Counted from the first letter of the stretch, positions 50,798 to 60,350 are shown. The stretch: 64,000 bases of DNA from Candidatus Woesearchaeota archaeon (GCA_014729145.1 WJKL01000016.1:1-64000); one strand, 5' to 3'. Numbers and translations are program-made. The notes: a model not told the origin generated them from the letters alone.

Positions 50798-51556
50798 TTA
50801 ATGTATTTTTAATATTTTTCTTAAACTCATACTAAATATAATCGAAAATATAATATATGTTCCTAACCATCCCCAGTTTTTAACCCAGGGGATTCCTGTG
50901 AATGAAAGAGGAGTGACTTTTTTATTGTTAACAATTAATTGATTTAATTTGCCTTTATTTATAACTTTAACGGGTTCTTCATAGTCTTTTTGTTCAGTTA
51001 TCAATATTTCCTTTTGGTAACTCTGGTTATGGTATTGATATTCTAGGATATAATTTCCTGTGGTTCCCTTCAATGTCCAGTTAACCTGGTTATCTGTTAT
51101 CGGTTTTGTTGAGTTTCCAATTATTTCAATCCCTTCAGGGGCAACCAAGCTTATATCTCCAGCAGCCCCTATATCAAAAAAAGCAGAGGTTGTAAATTCC
51201 TGGCCAGGATTGATAGGTTCATATGCAAGATTTGCATTTAGCCAGCTGAATATGATTATGATAGGGATAAATGTTATCAGTGTGGGTTTTAGGGAATGCA
51301 TCATATATTTCATATTTGTCTGCATGGCTCTTTTTTGGACTTTCATGACTTCTTGAGGTTTGTCTTTAAGCTCTTTCATCTGTTTTTGAAAGTTCTTTAT
51401 ATCTTCTTTCAATTTTCTCATCAGATGCTGGTCAGTCATCCATTTGTATATCAAAGTGATCAAAAGAGCAACAAGTAGTGAAATGAGCATTATTGCCCAT
51501 AAAGAAGGCAATTTTAGCAGCGGTGAAAACACCGGATTAAGTATTGTTTCAAACAT
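50798..51556 (-). CDS. DUF106 membrane insertase-like protein (EMC3/Oxa1 superfamily)
   Basis: 252 residues. N-terminal membrane segment (WAIMLISLLVALLITLIYKW), then a cytoplasmic coiled coil (about 45-80, KEDIKNFQKQMKELKDKPQE), then membrane segments flanking a long external loop (about 115-220) and a last hydrophobic segment. DUF106 proteins belong to the Oxa1/YidC/EMC3/TMCO1 superfamily of insertases. The long external loop is unusual relative to shorter archaeal homologs. Located next to secY, where adenylate kinase usually intervenes. Confidence 0.86.
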   Translation of the reverse strand: MFETILNPVFSPLLKLPSLWAIMLISLLVALLITLIYKWMTDQHLMRKLKEDIKNFQKQMKELKDKPQEVMKVQKRAMQTNMKYMMHSLKPTLITFIPIIIIFSWLNANLAYEPINPGQEFTTSAFFDIGAAGDISLVAPEGIEIIGNSTKPITDNQVNWTLKGTTGNYILEYQYHNQSYQKEILITEQKDYEEPVKVINKGKLNQLIVNNKKVTPLSFTGIPWVKNWGWLGTYIIFSIIFSMSLRKILKIH

Positions 51557-51668
51557 TTTATCTGTTGTTTTTAATTTTTAAGCCTTTAATAAGCTTATGT
51601 TTCTTGAGTTGTTATGATTGTTATGTTTTAAATTTATCTGTTTTTCTTATGAAAATTATCTACAAAAA

Positions 51669-53057
51669 TTATTCCATAAATTTCCTCATCATTGGGTGCA
51701 TATCATACATGTGCTGTTTAGCGATCTCTTCATACAATCTGTAAATGATCATGACCGCAAGCAATATTCCTGTTCCTCTGCTTAGTGCTCCTGAAAGATC
51801 TGCTATCGCAGCTATAAATCCCACGGTGATAGCACCCATAACAGTCAAAGGCCAGATATATCTATTTAATAATCTTTCTAAAACTCTCTGATCACGCCTA
51901 AATCCAGGTATTTGTAAACCAGACGACATAATTTTTTCTGCCTGGGATTTTGCATCCATCCCTGAAGTCTGCATCCAAAATATAGAAAACATGACTGCAC
52001 CGCCTACCATAATAAGCATATAAACTAAACCATGGGAAACATCGGCGAATGTAAGGCTGCCTTTTATCAATTTTCCAACTATATCTGGAGAAGCTAACCA
52101 AGCTACCAACCCTGTAGCAGGACTATTTCCTACAAATGTTCCTAATATAGGGTGACCCCAATTTTGGAGCAGTCTTGCCCATAACTGTATATTGGCCATC
52201 AATGCAGCAATCAATATAACAGGAATATTAGACGTGTATATAAAACTTAAAGGCCATCTTATTCCATGGCCACGAACCCTTCCAAAAGATAATGGAATCT
52301 CAACCTTCATGGCCTGTCCGTAAACAGCAATACAAAAAACAAGTATGGTAGATATGACTGCTGCGATCATCAATGCTGCAGTTACAGGATCCCCTGCAGA
52401 CAAAGACTGGAAAAGTGCAGGAATCGCACCTGTAGCAATGTTTGGATTAGTAGGGGAGGCGAGCGGTGAAAGGGCTCTGATGAATATCTGTTCAGATACA
52501 CCTGCTGCGATAAACAAGCTTATTCCAGAGCCAAATCCCCATTTTGAGATAATCTCATCCATAAATAATATAAGCATACCTCCAAGGAACAACTGAAATA
52601 CCAACAAGGACTGAAGCTGGAAATAAAGACCAGTTCCGACAAATTCCTGAGGAGGAGCAAGACCGCCCATAAAAACATAGATAGCTGCTTCAAATATGAT
52701 AAAAAATATTGCCAGCAGTTTTTGGGTTCCCTGAAACCTCTTTTTTCCTTCTGGAGAGTTTAAGTCAAACTTAATCAGTCCTGAACCATTCAAAAGCTGC
52801 AACACAATAGATGCAGTAACAATTGGACCTATACCAAGCGAGATTATGGACCCGAATTTAGCTCCTAATATCAATGATAAGTATTCAAACTGCTGTAATG
52901 CATTAGCTCCAAGTCCAAATAAGGGGATTAATCCCAGGATAAAGAATATAATTAATGTAATCAAGGTCCATTTTAATTTTTCCTTAAAAGAAAGCCTTTT
53001 TTGTTCAGGACCCTTAACTTCAGGCAGATTAGCTAAGATAGAATCCCATAAACTCAT
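51669..53057 (-). CDS. secY: Preprotein translocase subunit SecY
   Basis: 462 residues with ten predicted membrane helices. Family marks include the plug/first periplasmic area (NALQQFEYLSLILGAKFGSI) with GIGPIVTASIVLQLL, the FKSGGISLFI-like GFGSGISLFIAAG, and the cytoplasmic PLSFGRVRGHGIRWPLSFIY loop with its Arg residues. It forms the protein-conducting channel. The stop of L15 and the ATG of secY overlap by 4 nt. Confidence 0.96.
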   Translation of the reverse strand: MSLWDSILANLPEVKGPEQKRLSFKEKLKWTLITLIIFFILGLIPLFGLGANALQQFEYLSLILGAKFGSIISLGIGPIVTASIVLQLLNGSGLIKFDLNSPEGKKRFQGTQKLLAIFFIIFEAAIYVFMGGLAPPQEFVGTGLYFQLQSLLVFQLFLGGMLILFMDEIISKWGFGSGISLFIAAGVSEQIFIRALSPLASPTNPNIATGAIPALFQSLSAGDPVTAALMIAAVISTILVFCIAVYGQAMKVEIPLSFGRVRGHGIRWPLSFIYTSNIPVILIAALMANIQLWARLLQNWGHPILGTFVGNSPATGLVAWLASPDIVGKLIKGSLTFADVSHGLVYMLIMVGGAVMFSIFWMQTSGMDAKSQAEKIMSSGLQIPGFRRDQRVLERLLNRYIWPLTVMGAITVGFIAAIADLSGALSRGTGILLAVMIIYRLYEEIAKQHMYDMHPMMRKFME

Positions 53058-53572
53058 TTTTCATTTTCCTCTTCCTGAGGTGTTTTTTCAGCAGTCTGTT
53101 TTTCTTCTTTTTTCTTAGGTTCAGATTTTTCTGTTTCTATTGCTTCTCCTCCGGCGGCTTTTATCTTTTCAGCAGCTTTTTTGGAGAAAGACGGTGAAGT
53201 AATCCTGTATTTTTTAGTTAACCTTCCACTCCCTAAAACTTTGTTGAATCCAAGATCTTTAATATCAATCACATAAAAACCATCTTCTTTTTTTATCAGT
53301 TTTTTTGCCAACAATTTTTCAAGTTTCTCTTCAAAATAATTAAGATTTACAGCTTTTGTAGGTTTAGAAACTCCTTTTTTCTTAAAACCATGTTTCCCGA
53401 AATATTTTTGATTTTTCCATATAGATGGTTTTTTAGCATCTCCTTTTTTTCCTGTACCAGCCATGCCTCTGCCTCCACGGTTGCCAGCTCCTCTTCTTTT
53501 TTTCATAGAGCCGCAGCCATGAGTTGTGCTTCCACGTCTTCTTGATTTTCTTTTTCTTTTATTAACTACCAT
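53054..53572 (-). CDS. rpl15: Ribosomal protein uL15
   Basis: 172 residues. The basic opening RKRKSRRRGSTTHGCGSMKK and GAGNRGGRGMAGTGKKGDAK are the L15 signature of archaea. A C-terminal Lys/Glu-rich tail of about 30 residues is added to the core. Located directly before secY, as in the canonical spc operon. Confidence 0.95.
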   Translation of the reverse strand: MVVNKRKRKSRRRGSTTHGCGSMKKRRGAGNRGGRGMAGTGKKGDAKKPSIWKNQKYFGKHGFKKKGVSKPTKAVNLNYFEEKLEKLLAKKLIKKEDGFYVIDIKDLGFNKVLGSGRLTKKYRITSPSFSKKAAEKIKAAGGEAIETEKSEPKKKEEKQTAEKTPQEEENEK

Positions 53573-53992
53573 TTAAATCATCTTCTTGATCAATTCATTG
53601 ATCTTTTCTCCCCTATAACCTAGTGCTCCCCCTACTTTGAATGGAAGTTTTATCCCTTTTCTTTCAAATCCTTTTCTGGGAGGATGTAATCTAAATATCT
53701 TGGAATCCTTTTTTTCTCTTTTTTCTTTCAGCAATTTGAGGGTCTGTTCGTCAATCTCTCCCCAAGTGACAAAACCCTGCACTTTTTTGAGCATTCCAAT
53801 GTTGCTTGGGCTAGCATATAATACAACACAATTATTTTGTTTGTAAAGATTCATCATATGCAATGTATCTTTTGTTTCTTTTTTTACCTTAACAGAACCT
53901 CTGATCCTGACTACAGCTATCTTTTTGTATTCTTTTTTCTTTTCTGCAGTCTTTTTATCTGCTGTTTTTTGCCCTTGTTTTTCTTTTTCCAT
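53573..53992 (-). CDS. rpl30: Ribosomal protein uL30
   Basis: 139 residues. The L30 core begins IAVVRIRGSVKVKKETKDTL and includes LHPPRKGFERKGIKLPFKVG, typical of the long archaeal form. A short Lys/Glu-rich extension of about 25 residues precedes it. It directly abuts the L15 start. Confidence 0.94.
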   Translation of the reverse strand: MEKEKQGQKTADKKTAEKKKEYKKIAVVRIRGSVKVKKETKDTLHMMNLYKQNNCVVLYASPSNIGMLKKVQGFVTWGEIDEQTLKLLKEKREKKDSKIFRLHPPRKGFERKGIKLPFKVGGALGYRGEKINELIKKMI

Positions 53993-54010
53993 TTTATTTA
54001 TTTTTGTTGT

Positions 54011-54976
54011 TTATTCTTTTTTATCTTTATTTTCTTCTTTTTCTTTTGTTTTCTGCTTTTCTTCTGATTTTTCTTCTTCAGTATGTTTTTCTGTTTCTTC
54101 CTTTTTAGATTTTTCTTCCTCTGGGATTATTTCTTTAAAATCTTCTGCAGAAGGCTCTTTTTCAGCTTTTATTTTTCCCTCTACAATTCCAAGGATAGAA
54201 GCATCATCAGCTTTTGTTCTTACAGTCATCAACCTTTTAAGGGCTTTGATGCATGCATAGATAAGGTTATATTTAGTCCCTGCCTTACCAAGTGTTTTTG
54301 ACCATACATCTTTTATTCCAGCAAGTTCAAGGATTTTTCCACATTCATCTTCAATCTTTAATCCTGTTCCTTTTGGAGCAGGGAACAATTTCAGTATAAC
54401 TGAACCGCATTTTCCTTCTACTTTATAAGGTATAGTGTGGGGTTCTTTACACCCACACTGCCAGCTTCCACAGCCTCTTCTGATCTTAAATAAATTTAAT
54501 TTTGCATTTCGGATGGATTTTTCCCTTGCAGGAACTGTTTCTTTGCTTTTTCCATAACCCAACCCAATATATCCGTTTTTGTTCCCAACAGCAGCAATAG
54601 TAGCAAACTTAGGTTTATTGCCTTCTCTGGTTTTCTTTTGAGTCTGCCTGAATATTCTTCTGCTTCCGCCTCCAAATTTACCTTTCGACTGGCCTACAAG
54701 CAAAAGCTCAACATCCAGATTAGGAACAAGGGTATCTATTATCTCTGCCTCAAGTATATTTGATGCATTGTCTAATATGCATTCAACATCATCTATCTCT
54801 CCTGATTTAACCTTTTTGCCTAAATCAGTTTTAGGTTTCCAAGCATCTTTGTCAAATTCTTTGTTAAATCCTTTTCTGGACCTAGTCTGTCTTTTCTTCC
54901 TTTTTTTCTGTTTTCCAGGAACTGTCTCCTGTCCTTCTTTTTCTTTTTCTGGAAATTTCTTTTTTACTTTTGGCAT
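54011..54976 (-). CDS. rps5: Ribosomal protein uS5, extended at both ends
   Basis: 321 residues versus about 210-240 in other archaea. The S5 double-stranded RNA-binding-like domain is clear (KFATIAAVGNKNGYIGLGYG, NAKLNLFKIRRGCGSWQC, KVEGKCGSVILKLFPAP). The N-terminus adds about 35 very basic residues (RKKRQTRSRKGFN) and the C-terminus adds about 60 Lys/Glu-rich residues. Its start overlaps the L18 stop by 1 nt. Confidence 0.94.
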   Translation of the reverse strand: MPKVKKKFPEKEKEGQETVPGKQKKRKKRQTRSRKGFNKEFDKDAWKPKTDLGKKVKSGEIDDVECILDNASNILEAEIIDTLVPNLDVELLLVGQSKGKFGGGSRRIFRQTQKKTREGNKPKFATIAAVGNKNGYIGLGYGKSKETVPAREKSIRNAKLNLFKIRRGCGSWQCGCKEPHTIPYKVEGKCGSVILKLFPAPKGTGLKIEDECGKILELAGIKDVWSKTLGKAGTKYNLIYACIKALKRLMTVRTKADDASILGIVEGKIKAEKEPSAEDFKEIIPEEEKSKKEETEKHTEEEKSEEKQKTKEKEENKDKKE

Positions 54977-55497
54977 TATTCTTTCACCTTGATGTTGTTT
55001 TTGACTTCTTCAAATGTTTTAGTGATTTCTGAAGATTTTTTATTGAACTTAGCTATATGTTCCCCTTTTATTCGTTCTTCTGAAGGAAATATATCTTTTT
55101 TATGGGGCACTTCAAGTCCAGCATCTACAGCGCCTTTTAAGCAGGCAAATATTCTTGAGCCCCTAGTTGGATGGTTCAATCCTGTATCAAGGATAGCTTC
55201 TTTTACTCCAACCTCTACTGCTTTTTTACCAGCTAAAAGACCAGTCAGATAGGCTGCAGGTATGTTACTTTTATTATGCTTCCATCCTTTCTTTTCAAGT
55301 TCACGAGATGATGCATATGCAACGATCTTGTCTCCTTTAGTCCGGTATTCAATTATCTGAGCAGTAATCCTGTTCAAAGAGGTTCTAATCACCAATCTTG
55401 GCTTTTCTGATTTTAGCATTTTAAGCCTTTTCTTATAATTGGTTTTTCCTTCTCTTTTTCTTCTCAGCGGAACATTGTATCTTTTTGAATTTGTCAT
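54976..55497 (-). CDS. rpl18: Ribosomal protein uL18
   Basis: 173 residues. The opening [20 protein letters not shown] and [20 protein letters not shown] are typical of archaeal L18, followed by [20 protein letters not shown]. Binds 5S rRNA. Located between L19e and S5 in standard order. Confidence 0.95.
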   Translation of the reverse strand: MTNSKRYNVPLRRKREGKTNYKKRLKMLKSEKPRLVIRTSLNRITAQIIEYRTKGDKIVAYASSRELEKKGWKHNKSNIPAAYLTGLLAGKKAVEVGVKEAILDTGLNHPTRGSRIFACLKGAVDAGLEVPHKKDIFPSEERIKGEHIAKFNKKSSEITKTFEEVKNNIKVKE

Positions 55498-55512
55498 CTT
55501 GCATTAACCTTT

Positions 55513-55974
55513 TTATTTTTCTTTTGGTTTCTTTGCGAGCTTGTGCTCTTCTAGATATAATTTAATATGACGCTTGCTTCTGAAAAAGCCTCCTTTAGCT
55601 TTTTGATAAAGAGTATGATAGTTTTCTTTAGTTATGATCTCCTTATCTCTTAAATTTTTTAGGAAAGCCCTTTGCTTTCTTATCTTATTCATCCAGGACT
55701 TTTTTTTGGAAAGCCTTGATGTTTTTTTACCTTTTTTAGATCCAGGACCTTTTCTCTTTCCCTTTCTTTTCTGAATCTTTATCTTCCTTGCTCTGAATCT
55801 TGAATTTCCTTTTTTTGGTTTTTCTTTTATAGCTTTATCATTGATTAAGGATTTTATATCTAATTTAGTGATGGCTTCTTTGATGTCTTCAAGCCTATCT
55901 TGATTAAATATAATTCTGCTTTCTGAACATTTTAATATGTCTGCAGCAAGCCTTTTTTGTAGATTGAATTTCAT
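55513..55974 (-). CDS. rpl19e: Ribosomal protein eL19 (L19e)
   Basis: 153 residues starting with NLQKRLAADILKCSESRI. The very basic middle (KKGKKTSRLSKKKSWMNKIR) and the GGFFRSKRHIKLYLEEHKL end are L19e hallmarks. It contributes to the large subunit. The gene overlaps neither neighbour. Confidence 0.95.
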   Translation of the reverse strand: MKFNLQKRLAADILKCSESRIIFNQDRLEDIKEAITKLDIKSLINDKAIKEKPKKGNSRFRARKIKIQKRKGKRKGPGSKKGKKTSRLSKKKSWMNKIRKQRAFLKNLRDKEIITKENYHTLYQKAKGGFFRSKRHIKLYLEEHKLAKKPKEK

Positions 55975-55975
55975 T

Positions 55976-56581
55976 TTATTTTTCCTTTTTTGTCAACACT
56001 TTATCCTTCTCTTTTTTCTTCATTTTTTGTTTTTCTTCTTCTGAGAGTTTTTCCAGCTTTGATTCCTCTTGTTTTTTCTTCTGTTTTCCCTTCTTTTTTT
56101 CTTTCTCTTTTTTCTTTTCTTTTTCTCTTAATTTTTGCTCTTTCTCTTGTTTTTTCTTCTTTCTCTCTTCATCTATTCTTTTAAGAAAATCTTCTGGATT
56201 TTTTATATTTATGATTTGAATACCTGCCTGCTGAGCTTTTTTTATTATATTGACCCTTTTTTTATCGCCTATCGAACTAGCAATTATAATTCCCTGCTCT
56301 TTTTTGTCTATTTGCTCTTTTAATCTCTCCAGTCCAATTTCAGACGAGATTCTTATGGGTTTTAATCCTTTTTTAAGACCATATACTTCTTTTGGAGAGC
56401 CATACCCTGGAGTTACCATTTTTCTGTATCCCCTTTTTCCAAGCCTTATCTTTGACTGCCACCCTCTTGGTCTGTTCCACCTTTTTCTTATCCTTTTTCT
56501 TTTATGGGTGTCCTGACTAACAAAACCAGGCTTTTTCGATTTTATCTTCTTTCTTAATTTTAACAGTTTATCTTTATCCAT
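55976..56581 (-). CDS. rpl32e: Ribosomal protein eL32 (L32e) with charged tail
   Basis: 201 residues. The L32e core contains RIRKRWNRPRGWQSKIRLG and KRGYRKMVTPGYGSPKEVYG. After about residue 140 the sequence is almost only Lys, Glu, Gln and Arg, a predicted charged helix of about 60 residues not present in most homologs. Its start overlaps the L6 stop by 8 nt. Confidence 0.93.
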   Translation of the reverse strand: MDKDKLLKLRKKIKSKKPGFVSQDTHKRKRIRKRWNRPRGWQSKIRLGKRGYRKMVTPGYGSPKEVYGLKKGLKPIRISSEIGLERLKEQIDKKEQGIIIASSIGDKKRVNIIKKAQQAGIQIINIKNPEDFLKRIDEERKKKKQEKEQKLREKEKKKEKEKKKGKQKKKQEESKLEKLSEEEKQKMKKKEKDKVLTKKEK

Positions 56582-57125
56582 TTTCTATATTCTTTTCTGA
56601 TTTTGAAATGATATATATTCCATCCTGGAAAACTCTCCTATCTCTTCCGCTTATCTTACAGAGCCCTTCTATCGAAGCCGCAGTCTGTCCTGCAAGCTCT
56701 TTATCCGGACTTTTAACAGTGATTTCTTCTCCTTCGATCTTGACCTCAGCATTTTCTTTTATCTTTAATTTTCTGGGAACTTTTTCCCCCAAAAAATTCT
56801 GCAGGACAAATTCATTGTCCTTGATCGAAGCAGTCATAGGAAAGTGAGTAGAGCATATCTTTAATTTATATATGTGATTTTCAGATGCTCCCTGTATAAG
56901 ATTCCTCACATGGGATTTGAATGTTTCAATAATCTTTTTCTCTCTTTTTGTGCCTTTTTTTGCTGAAAATATGATATTTTTATCTTTGACCTCAATCTTG
57001 ACTTTTGGATTGATCAGTTTTTTTGAAACCTCACCTTTGGGGCCTTTGACTTTTATCATGCCTTTATCTGTCTGAACTTCTATCTTTTCAGGAATTTCTA
57101 TCTTTTCTTCGATATTTTGTTTCAT
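56574..57125 (-). CDS. rpl6: Ribosomal protein uL6
   Basis: 183 residues with the two L6 domains; KGPKGEVSKKLINPKVKIEV at the start and the LCKISGRDRRVFQDGIYI block at the end are characteristic of archaeal L6. Located in standard order between S8 and L32e. Confidence 0.95.
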   Translation of the reverse strand: MKQNIEEKIEIPEKIEVQTDKGMIKVKGPKGEVSKKLINPKVKIEVKDKNIIFSAKKGTKREKKIIETFKSHVRNLIQGASENHIYKLKICSTHFPMTASIKDNEFVLQNFLGEKVPRKLKIKENAEVKIEGEEITVKSPDKELAGQTAASIEGLCKISGRDRRVFQDGIYIISKSEKNIENG

Positions 57126-57165
57126 TTTGTTCTGATTTTAATCTGAATAATCATATTCTTTTTGT

Positions 57166-57555
57166 TTAATAACAATATGCCAGTAAAACTCCTCCACTTT
57201 CTTTTTTCAATGCATTTTCCTGGGTCATAATCCCATATGGTGTAGATACTATAAGGATACCAAAGCCTTTTGCAGGCAAATATTTCTGCTCAAATCTTTC
57301 AAAGCCATCTTTTTTAGACGAATAAGGTGGTCTTATCACTCCGCATTTGTTTATCTTTCCCAGCAGTTCTATTCTTACAGCTCCGCCTTTTCTTTTTTCA
57401 GTTTCCTTAATTTCTCCAATAAATTTATTATCCTGCATGATTTTTAAGGTTTGCATTATAACCTTGGATACAGGTTTAACTGTACAGGAACTTCTACCTA
57501 ATCTCTCAGCATTCATTATTTTTGATAAAGCATTTGCAAGCGGGTTGTTTAACAT
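57166..57555 (-). CDS. rps8: Ribosomal protein uS8
   Basis: 129 residues, normal length. N-terminal NPLANALSKIMNAERLGRSS and the C-terminal GFGILIVSTPYGIMTQENAL with the expected GGVLLAYCY ending are typical of archaeal S8, which binds 16S rRNA near helix 21. Confidence 0.96.
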   Translation of the reverse strand: MLNNPLANALSKIMNAERLGRSSCTVKPVSKVIMQTLKIMQDNKFIGEIKETEKRKGGAVRIELLGKINKCGVIRPPYSSKKDGFERFEQKYLPAKGFGILIVSTPYGIMTQENALKKESGGVLLAYCY

Positions 57556-57564
57556 TTTCTCACC

Positions 57565-57795
57565 TTAGCTGTATTTTTTAAATCCTATTTTTGTTGCTAT
57601 TTCCTTAAAGCATTGTCTGCAAAGATCCAAGCCATATTTATTTATGTGGCCCCCTTTTCTTCCACATTTGCTGCATGTCTTTAGTGCTTTGCCACAGCTT
57701 CTTTTTTTAGGGGCATTATGCTTGATAAATTTCTTTAATTTTGCAGGTTTTGATTTCAACTGTTTGAATACTTTTTTATGGCTGCTTGAACTCAT
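57565..57795 (-). CDS. rps14: Ribosomal protein uS14, zinc form with N-terminal extension
   Basis: 76 residues versus about 54 for the archaeal norm; the extra N-terminal part is Ser/Lys-rich (residues 1-25). The zinc knuckle is [20 protein letters not shown] followed by QC, the usual C-x2-C...C-x2-C of archaeal S14, with a nearby extra Cys. Its ATG overlaps the L5 stop by 4 nt. Confidence 0.94.
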   Translation of the reverse strand: MSSSSHKKVFKQLKSKPAKLKKFIKHNAPKKRSCGKALKTCSKCGRKGGHINKYGLDLCRQCFKEIATKIGFKKYS

Positions 57796-58307
57796 TCTTT
57801 TTCACCTATCTTTATATTGAATTTTTTGGACATAAAATCAATAGCTTCGTCTTTGGTTATATTGTGTTTTTTTGGTATTTTTTTCGTCTTGACTTTTCTT
57901 CTTTTAATCCTGAATCCTGGTCTTTCTAAAGTGACACATACTTCTAATCCAATTATTCCAATATCCGGGTCATATTTTATTCCAGGGATGTTAATATATT
58001 CAGGAACACCAAAAGCAAGATTTCCAGCTGCATTAAACTGTTTTGGAGACAAGACATTATCTCTTGCTTCAAGCAGTTTAGGAAGGATTTCCTCTGCTTT
58101 TTTCTTTCTGAGAGTCAGTTTACATCCGATAGGAAGCCCAGGCCGTATGCCCCATCCAGGTATCCTTTTTTTTGCAGTGGTCTGGACAGGTTTTATACCT
58201 GTGATTATCTTAAGAAGTTTCATACCTTTCTTTAGCTTATTTTGATCTTTTCCAGTACCTATATTTAAGGTAATTTTCTCTATCCTTATTTTTCTCATCG
58301 GATTCAT
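57792..58307 (-). CDS. rpl5: Ribosomal protein uL5
   Basis: 171 residues with [20 protein letters not shown] at the start, the [20 protein letters not shown] block and [16 protein letters not shown]. Binds 5S rRNA and the P-site tRNA region. Normal archaeal length. Confidence 0.96.
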   Translation of the reverse strand: MNPMRKIRIEKITLNIGTGKDQNKLKKGMKLLKIITGIKPVQTTAKKRIPGWGIRPGLPIGCKLTLRKKKAEEILPKLLEARDNVLSPKQFNAAGNLAFGVPEYINIPGIKYDPDIGIIGLEVCVTLERPGFRIKRRKVKTKKIPKKHNITKDEAIDFMSKKFNIKIGEKE

Positions 58308-58309
58308 CT

Positions 58310-59014
58310 TTATTCAGGTAATTTAATTGATGGTTTTTCTTTTCCTATGACAAAGGCATATTTTTTTAAGGTCTCAAACTTCTTTTTTCCTCTTTTGTAT
58401 ATAATCAAGTTATCTTTTATATCTTCAACAGTTCCTGTCTCACCGATATGCTTTCCACCCGTAAGGTAGATGAATGCTTTTTTATCAAGCTTAAAAGAAT
58501 CTTTTATCTTTTGAGAAGGAAGCTCAATCAAGACTGTGTCTCCCACACTGATGCTTTTTTCCTTGGATAAAATAATATTTTTTCCATCAAAAAGATTAAG
58601 CTGTATCTTACCTTTCTTTAATACTTTTTTTCCTTTAACTTTACATGGTTTAATCTTGGATTCCTTGTTATCTATAGGGAAAGCGATTATCTTGCCTTTT
58701 TTATCAAACAAAATCCTAAAGTTTTCTTTTATCTTAGGCATGGATATCACATCCATAAGCCCCACAATAAAACGGTGATTCTTTCTTCTTACATGGTCCA
58801 CAAATATTTCCTGATTATTAAGGATATATCTTGTTTCTTTTGCTGTTCTAGTGTATTTTAATATGTTTCTGATTAGAAGGTTGATAGGCAGGCCTAGCTT
58901 AAATGGGTGAGGTCCAGGTAAAGGTCTGGTGACCCATTTTTTATCTTTTCTTTTTATCTTCCATGTTCTTGGCATTGCAAGCCTTGACAAATGTTTTTCT
59001 ATTCTACTTCCCAT
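58310..59014 (-). CDS. rps4e: Ribosomal protein eS4 (S4e)
   Basis: 234 residues with MGSRIEKHLSRLAMPRTWKI, WVTRPLPGPHPFKLGLPINL, and the S4-type RNA-binding block NNQEIFVDHVRRKNHRFIVG. A KOW-like YLTGGKHIGETGTVEDIK follows. Normal length for archaea. Confidence 0.96.
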   Translation of the reverse strand: MGSRIEKHLSRLAMPRTWKIKRKDKKWVTRPLPGPHPFKLGLPINLLIRNILKYTRTAKETRYILNNQEIFVDHVRRKNHRFIVGLMDVISMPKIKENFRILFDKKGKIIAFPIDNKESKIKPCKVKGKKVLKKGKIQLNLFDGKNIILSKEKSISVGDTVLIELPSQKIKDSFKLDKKAFIYLTGGKHIGETGTVEDIKDNLIIYKRGKKKFETLKKYAFVIGKEKPSIKLPE

Positions 59015-59019
59015 TCATA

Positions 59020-59406
59020 TCACTTCCGTTCTAATAATTTAGCTCTTTTTTTATCATTAAGATTTAATTCTGTAAGCATAAGATTTGAAGGTTCAAGGGG
59101 AGGAAATGCTTTAGTCCCATCTTTTTTTGACAGTTCAATCCCATCAATATAGATTTTTGATCTTTTCAGGTCAATCTTGTTTATCTTTCCTGTCTTTCCT
59201 TTAAAACTTCCTCTTAAAACCTTAATTGAATCTCCTTTTTTAGCAGAACAGTTTCTTTTGCTGTATTTTTTCTTAAGCTCCTTTGATAATGTTACTGAAA
59301 CAAAGTCATTTCTTATGTGCAATGGAGCATTGTACCTATATTTGTGCTGTTTTCTGGGGCTTTTGCTTTTTTTCCATGTTTTTGAAAATCTTTTTGTTTT
59401 TTTCAT
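59020..59406 (-). CDS. rpl24: Ribosomal protein uL24
   Basis: 128 residues. Typical archaeal L24 features are the basic start RFSKTWKKSKSPRKQHKYRY, the KOW motif GDSIKVLRGSFKGKTGKINK and the DGIELSKKDGTKAFPPLEPS block. Early assembly protein of the large subunit. Confidence 0.95.
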   Translation of the reverse strand: MKKTKRFSKTWKKSKSPRKQHKYRYNAPLHIRNDFVSVTLSKELKKKYSKRNCSAKKGDSIKVLRGSFKGKTGKINKIDLKRSKIYIDGIELSKKDGTKAFPPLEPSNLMLTELNLNDKKRAKLLERK

Positions 59407-59421
59407 CTTATTATTTTGATT

Positions 59422-59823
59422 TTAGACTATAATCTTTGCGAGTTTTGCTATTCCCGGCCATCTTTCACAGGCTTCCTTCGCAATCGGGCCTTTAAATATA
59501 GTTCCTTTAGGATTTCCCTGATCATCCTTTAATACAACGGCAGCATTGTCTTCGAATTTTACTCTTGTGCCGTCAGGCCTTCTAAACTCTTTTTTTTGTC
59601 TTACAACAACAGCAGGAACTACCTGTTTTCTGATATCAGGACGGCCGCTTTTTACAGAAGCCATAATTAAATCTCCTACTCCCGCTCCCTGAACCCTGCC
59701 TTTTACAGTCTTGTGGCCCTTTACACTGAATATCTTGAGTATCTTAGCTCCTGAATTATCACATGTATCGATCTTTGAGCCTGCCTGCAGTGCTTTGGTA
59801 ACTTTAGCTTTAACCGGCTGCAT
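59422..59823 (-). CDS. rpl14: Ribosomal protein uL14
   Basis: 133 residues with the L14 core GSKIDTCDNSGAKILKIFSV, GVGDLIMASVKSGRPDIRKQ and the end IAKEACERWPGIAKLAKIIV. Forms an inter-subunit bridge. Its start overlaps the S17 stop by 1 nt. Confidence 0.96.
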   Translation of the reverse strand: MQPVKAKVTKALQAGSKIDTCDNSGAKILKIFSVKGHKTVKGRVQGAGVGDLIMASVKSGRPDIRKQVVPAVVVRQKKEFRRPDGTRVKFEDNAAVVLKDDQGNPKGTIFKGPIAKEACERWPGIAKLAKIIV

Positions 59824-60350
59824 TATTTTTCAGCCTCCTTTGAATCTTTAGCATCTTCTTTTGTTCCTTTCTCCTTCTTTTCTTTTGTTTTATTTGCTTC
59901 TTTTTCTTTAGGTTCGGTTTCTTTATCTTCTTCTGTTTTATCTTTCTTTTTTGTCTCTTCAGGCGTTTCCTGCGGTTTTTTAATTTCGGGTTCTTCTGCT
60001 CCTTCTACTGTCGCTTCTTCTCTGGCAGCGAGCTCCTCTATAAAGCCTTTTTTCTTTCCCATATTTTCAACTATTACGAATTTTTTTGTTTTTGACAAAG
60101 GCCTTGTTTCCTGGACCTTCACAATGTCACCAATATCTGCATCTAAGCATGAAGGATTATGGACATGTATCTTGGTTCTTCTTGTTTCACTTCTTTCATA
60201 TTTTGGTATGACTACAGGATAAGACCACTCAACTGTTGCTGTGTTATGGGTATCTTTAGCTAAAACTACCCCAGTAAAGCTCTTTCCTCTTAGTTTTATG
60301 TTCCCATGGAAAGGGCATTTTTTATCTGTACATTGTTTTTCTTTTGCCAT
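59823..60350 (-). CDS. rps17: Ribosomal protein uS17 with Lys/Glu-rich tail
   Basis: 175 residues. The S17 OB-fold core occupies about 1-105 (CPFHGNIKLRGKSFTGVVLA, SKTKKFVIVENMG). A tail of about 65 residues, mostly Lys, Glu, Thr and Pro, follows. The tail shares 15 identical residues (ETKKKDKTEEDKETE) and a 47 nt identical DNA block with the S3 tail. Confidence 0.93.
   Translation of the reverse strand: MAKEKQCTDKKCPFHGNIKLRGKSFTGVVLAKDTHNTATVEWSYPVVIPKYERSETRRTKIHVHNPSCLDADIGDIVKVQETRPLSKTKKFVIVENMGKKKGFIEELAAREEATVEGAEEPEIKKPQETPEETKKKDKTEEDKETEPKEKEANKTKEKKEKGTKEDAKDSKEAEK
59913..59959 (-). repeat. 47 nt direct repeat, copy in the S17 tail
   Basis: Identical over 47 nt to 61269-61315 in the S3 gene, on the same strand and in the same reading frame, encoding ETKKKDKTEEDKETE. 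The flanking bases differ at both ends. Confidence 0.9.
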
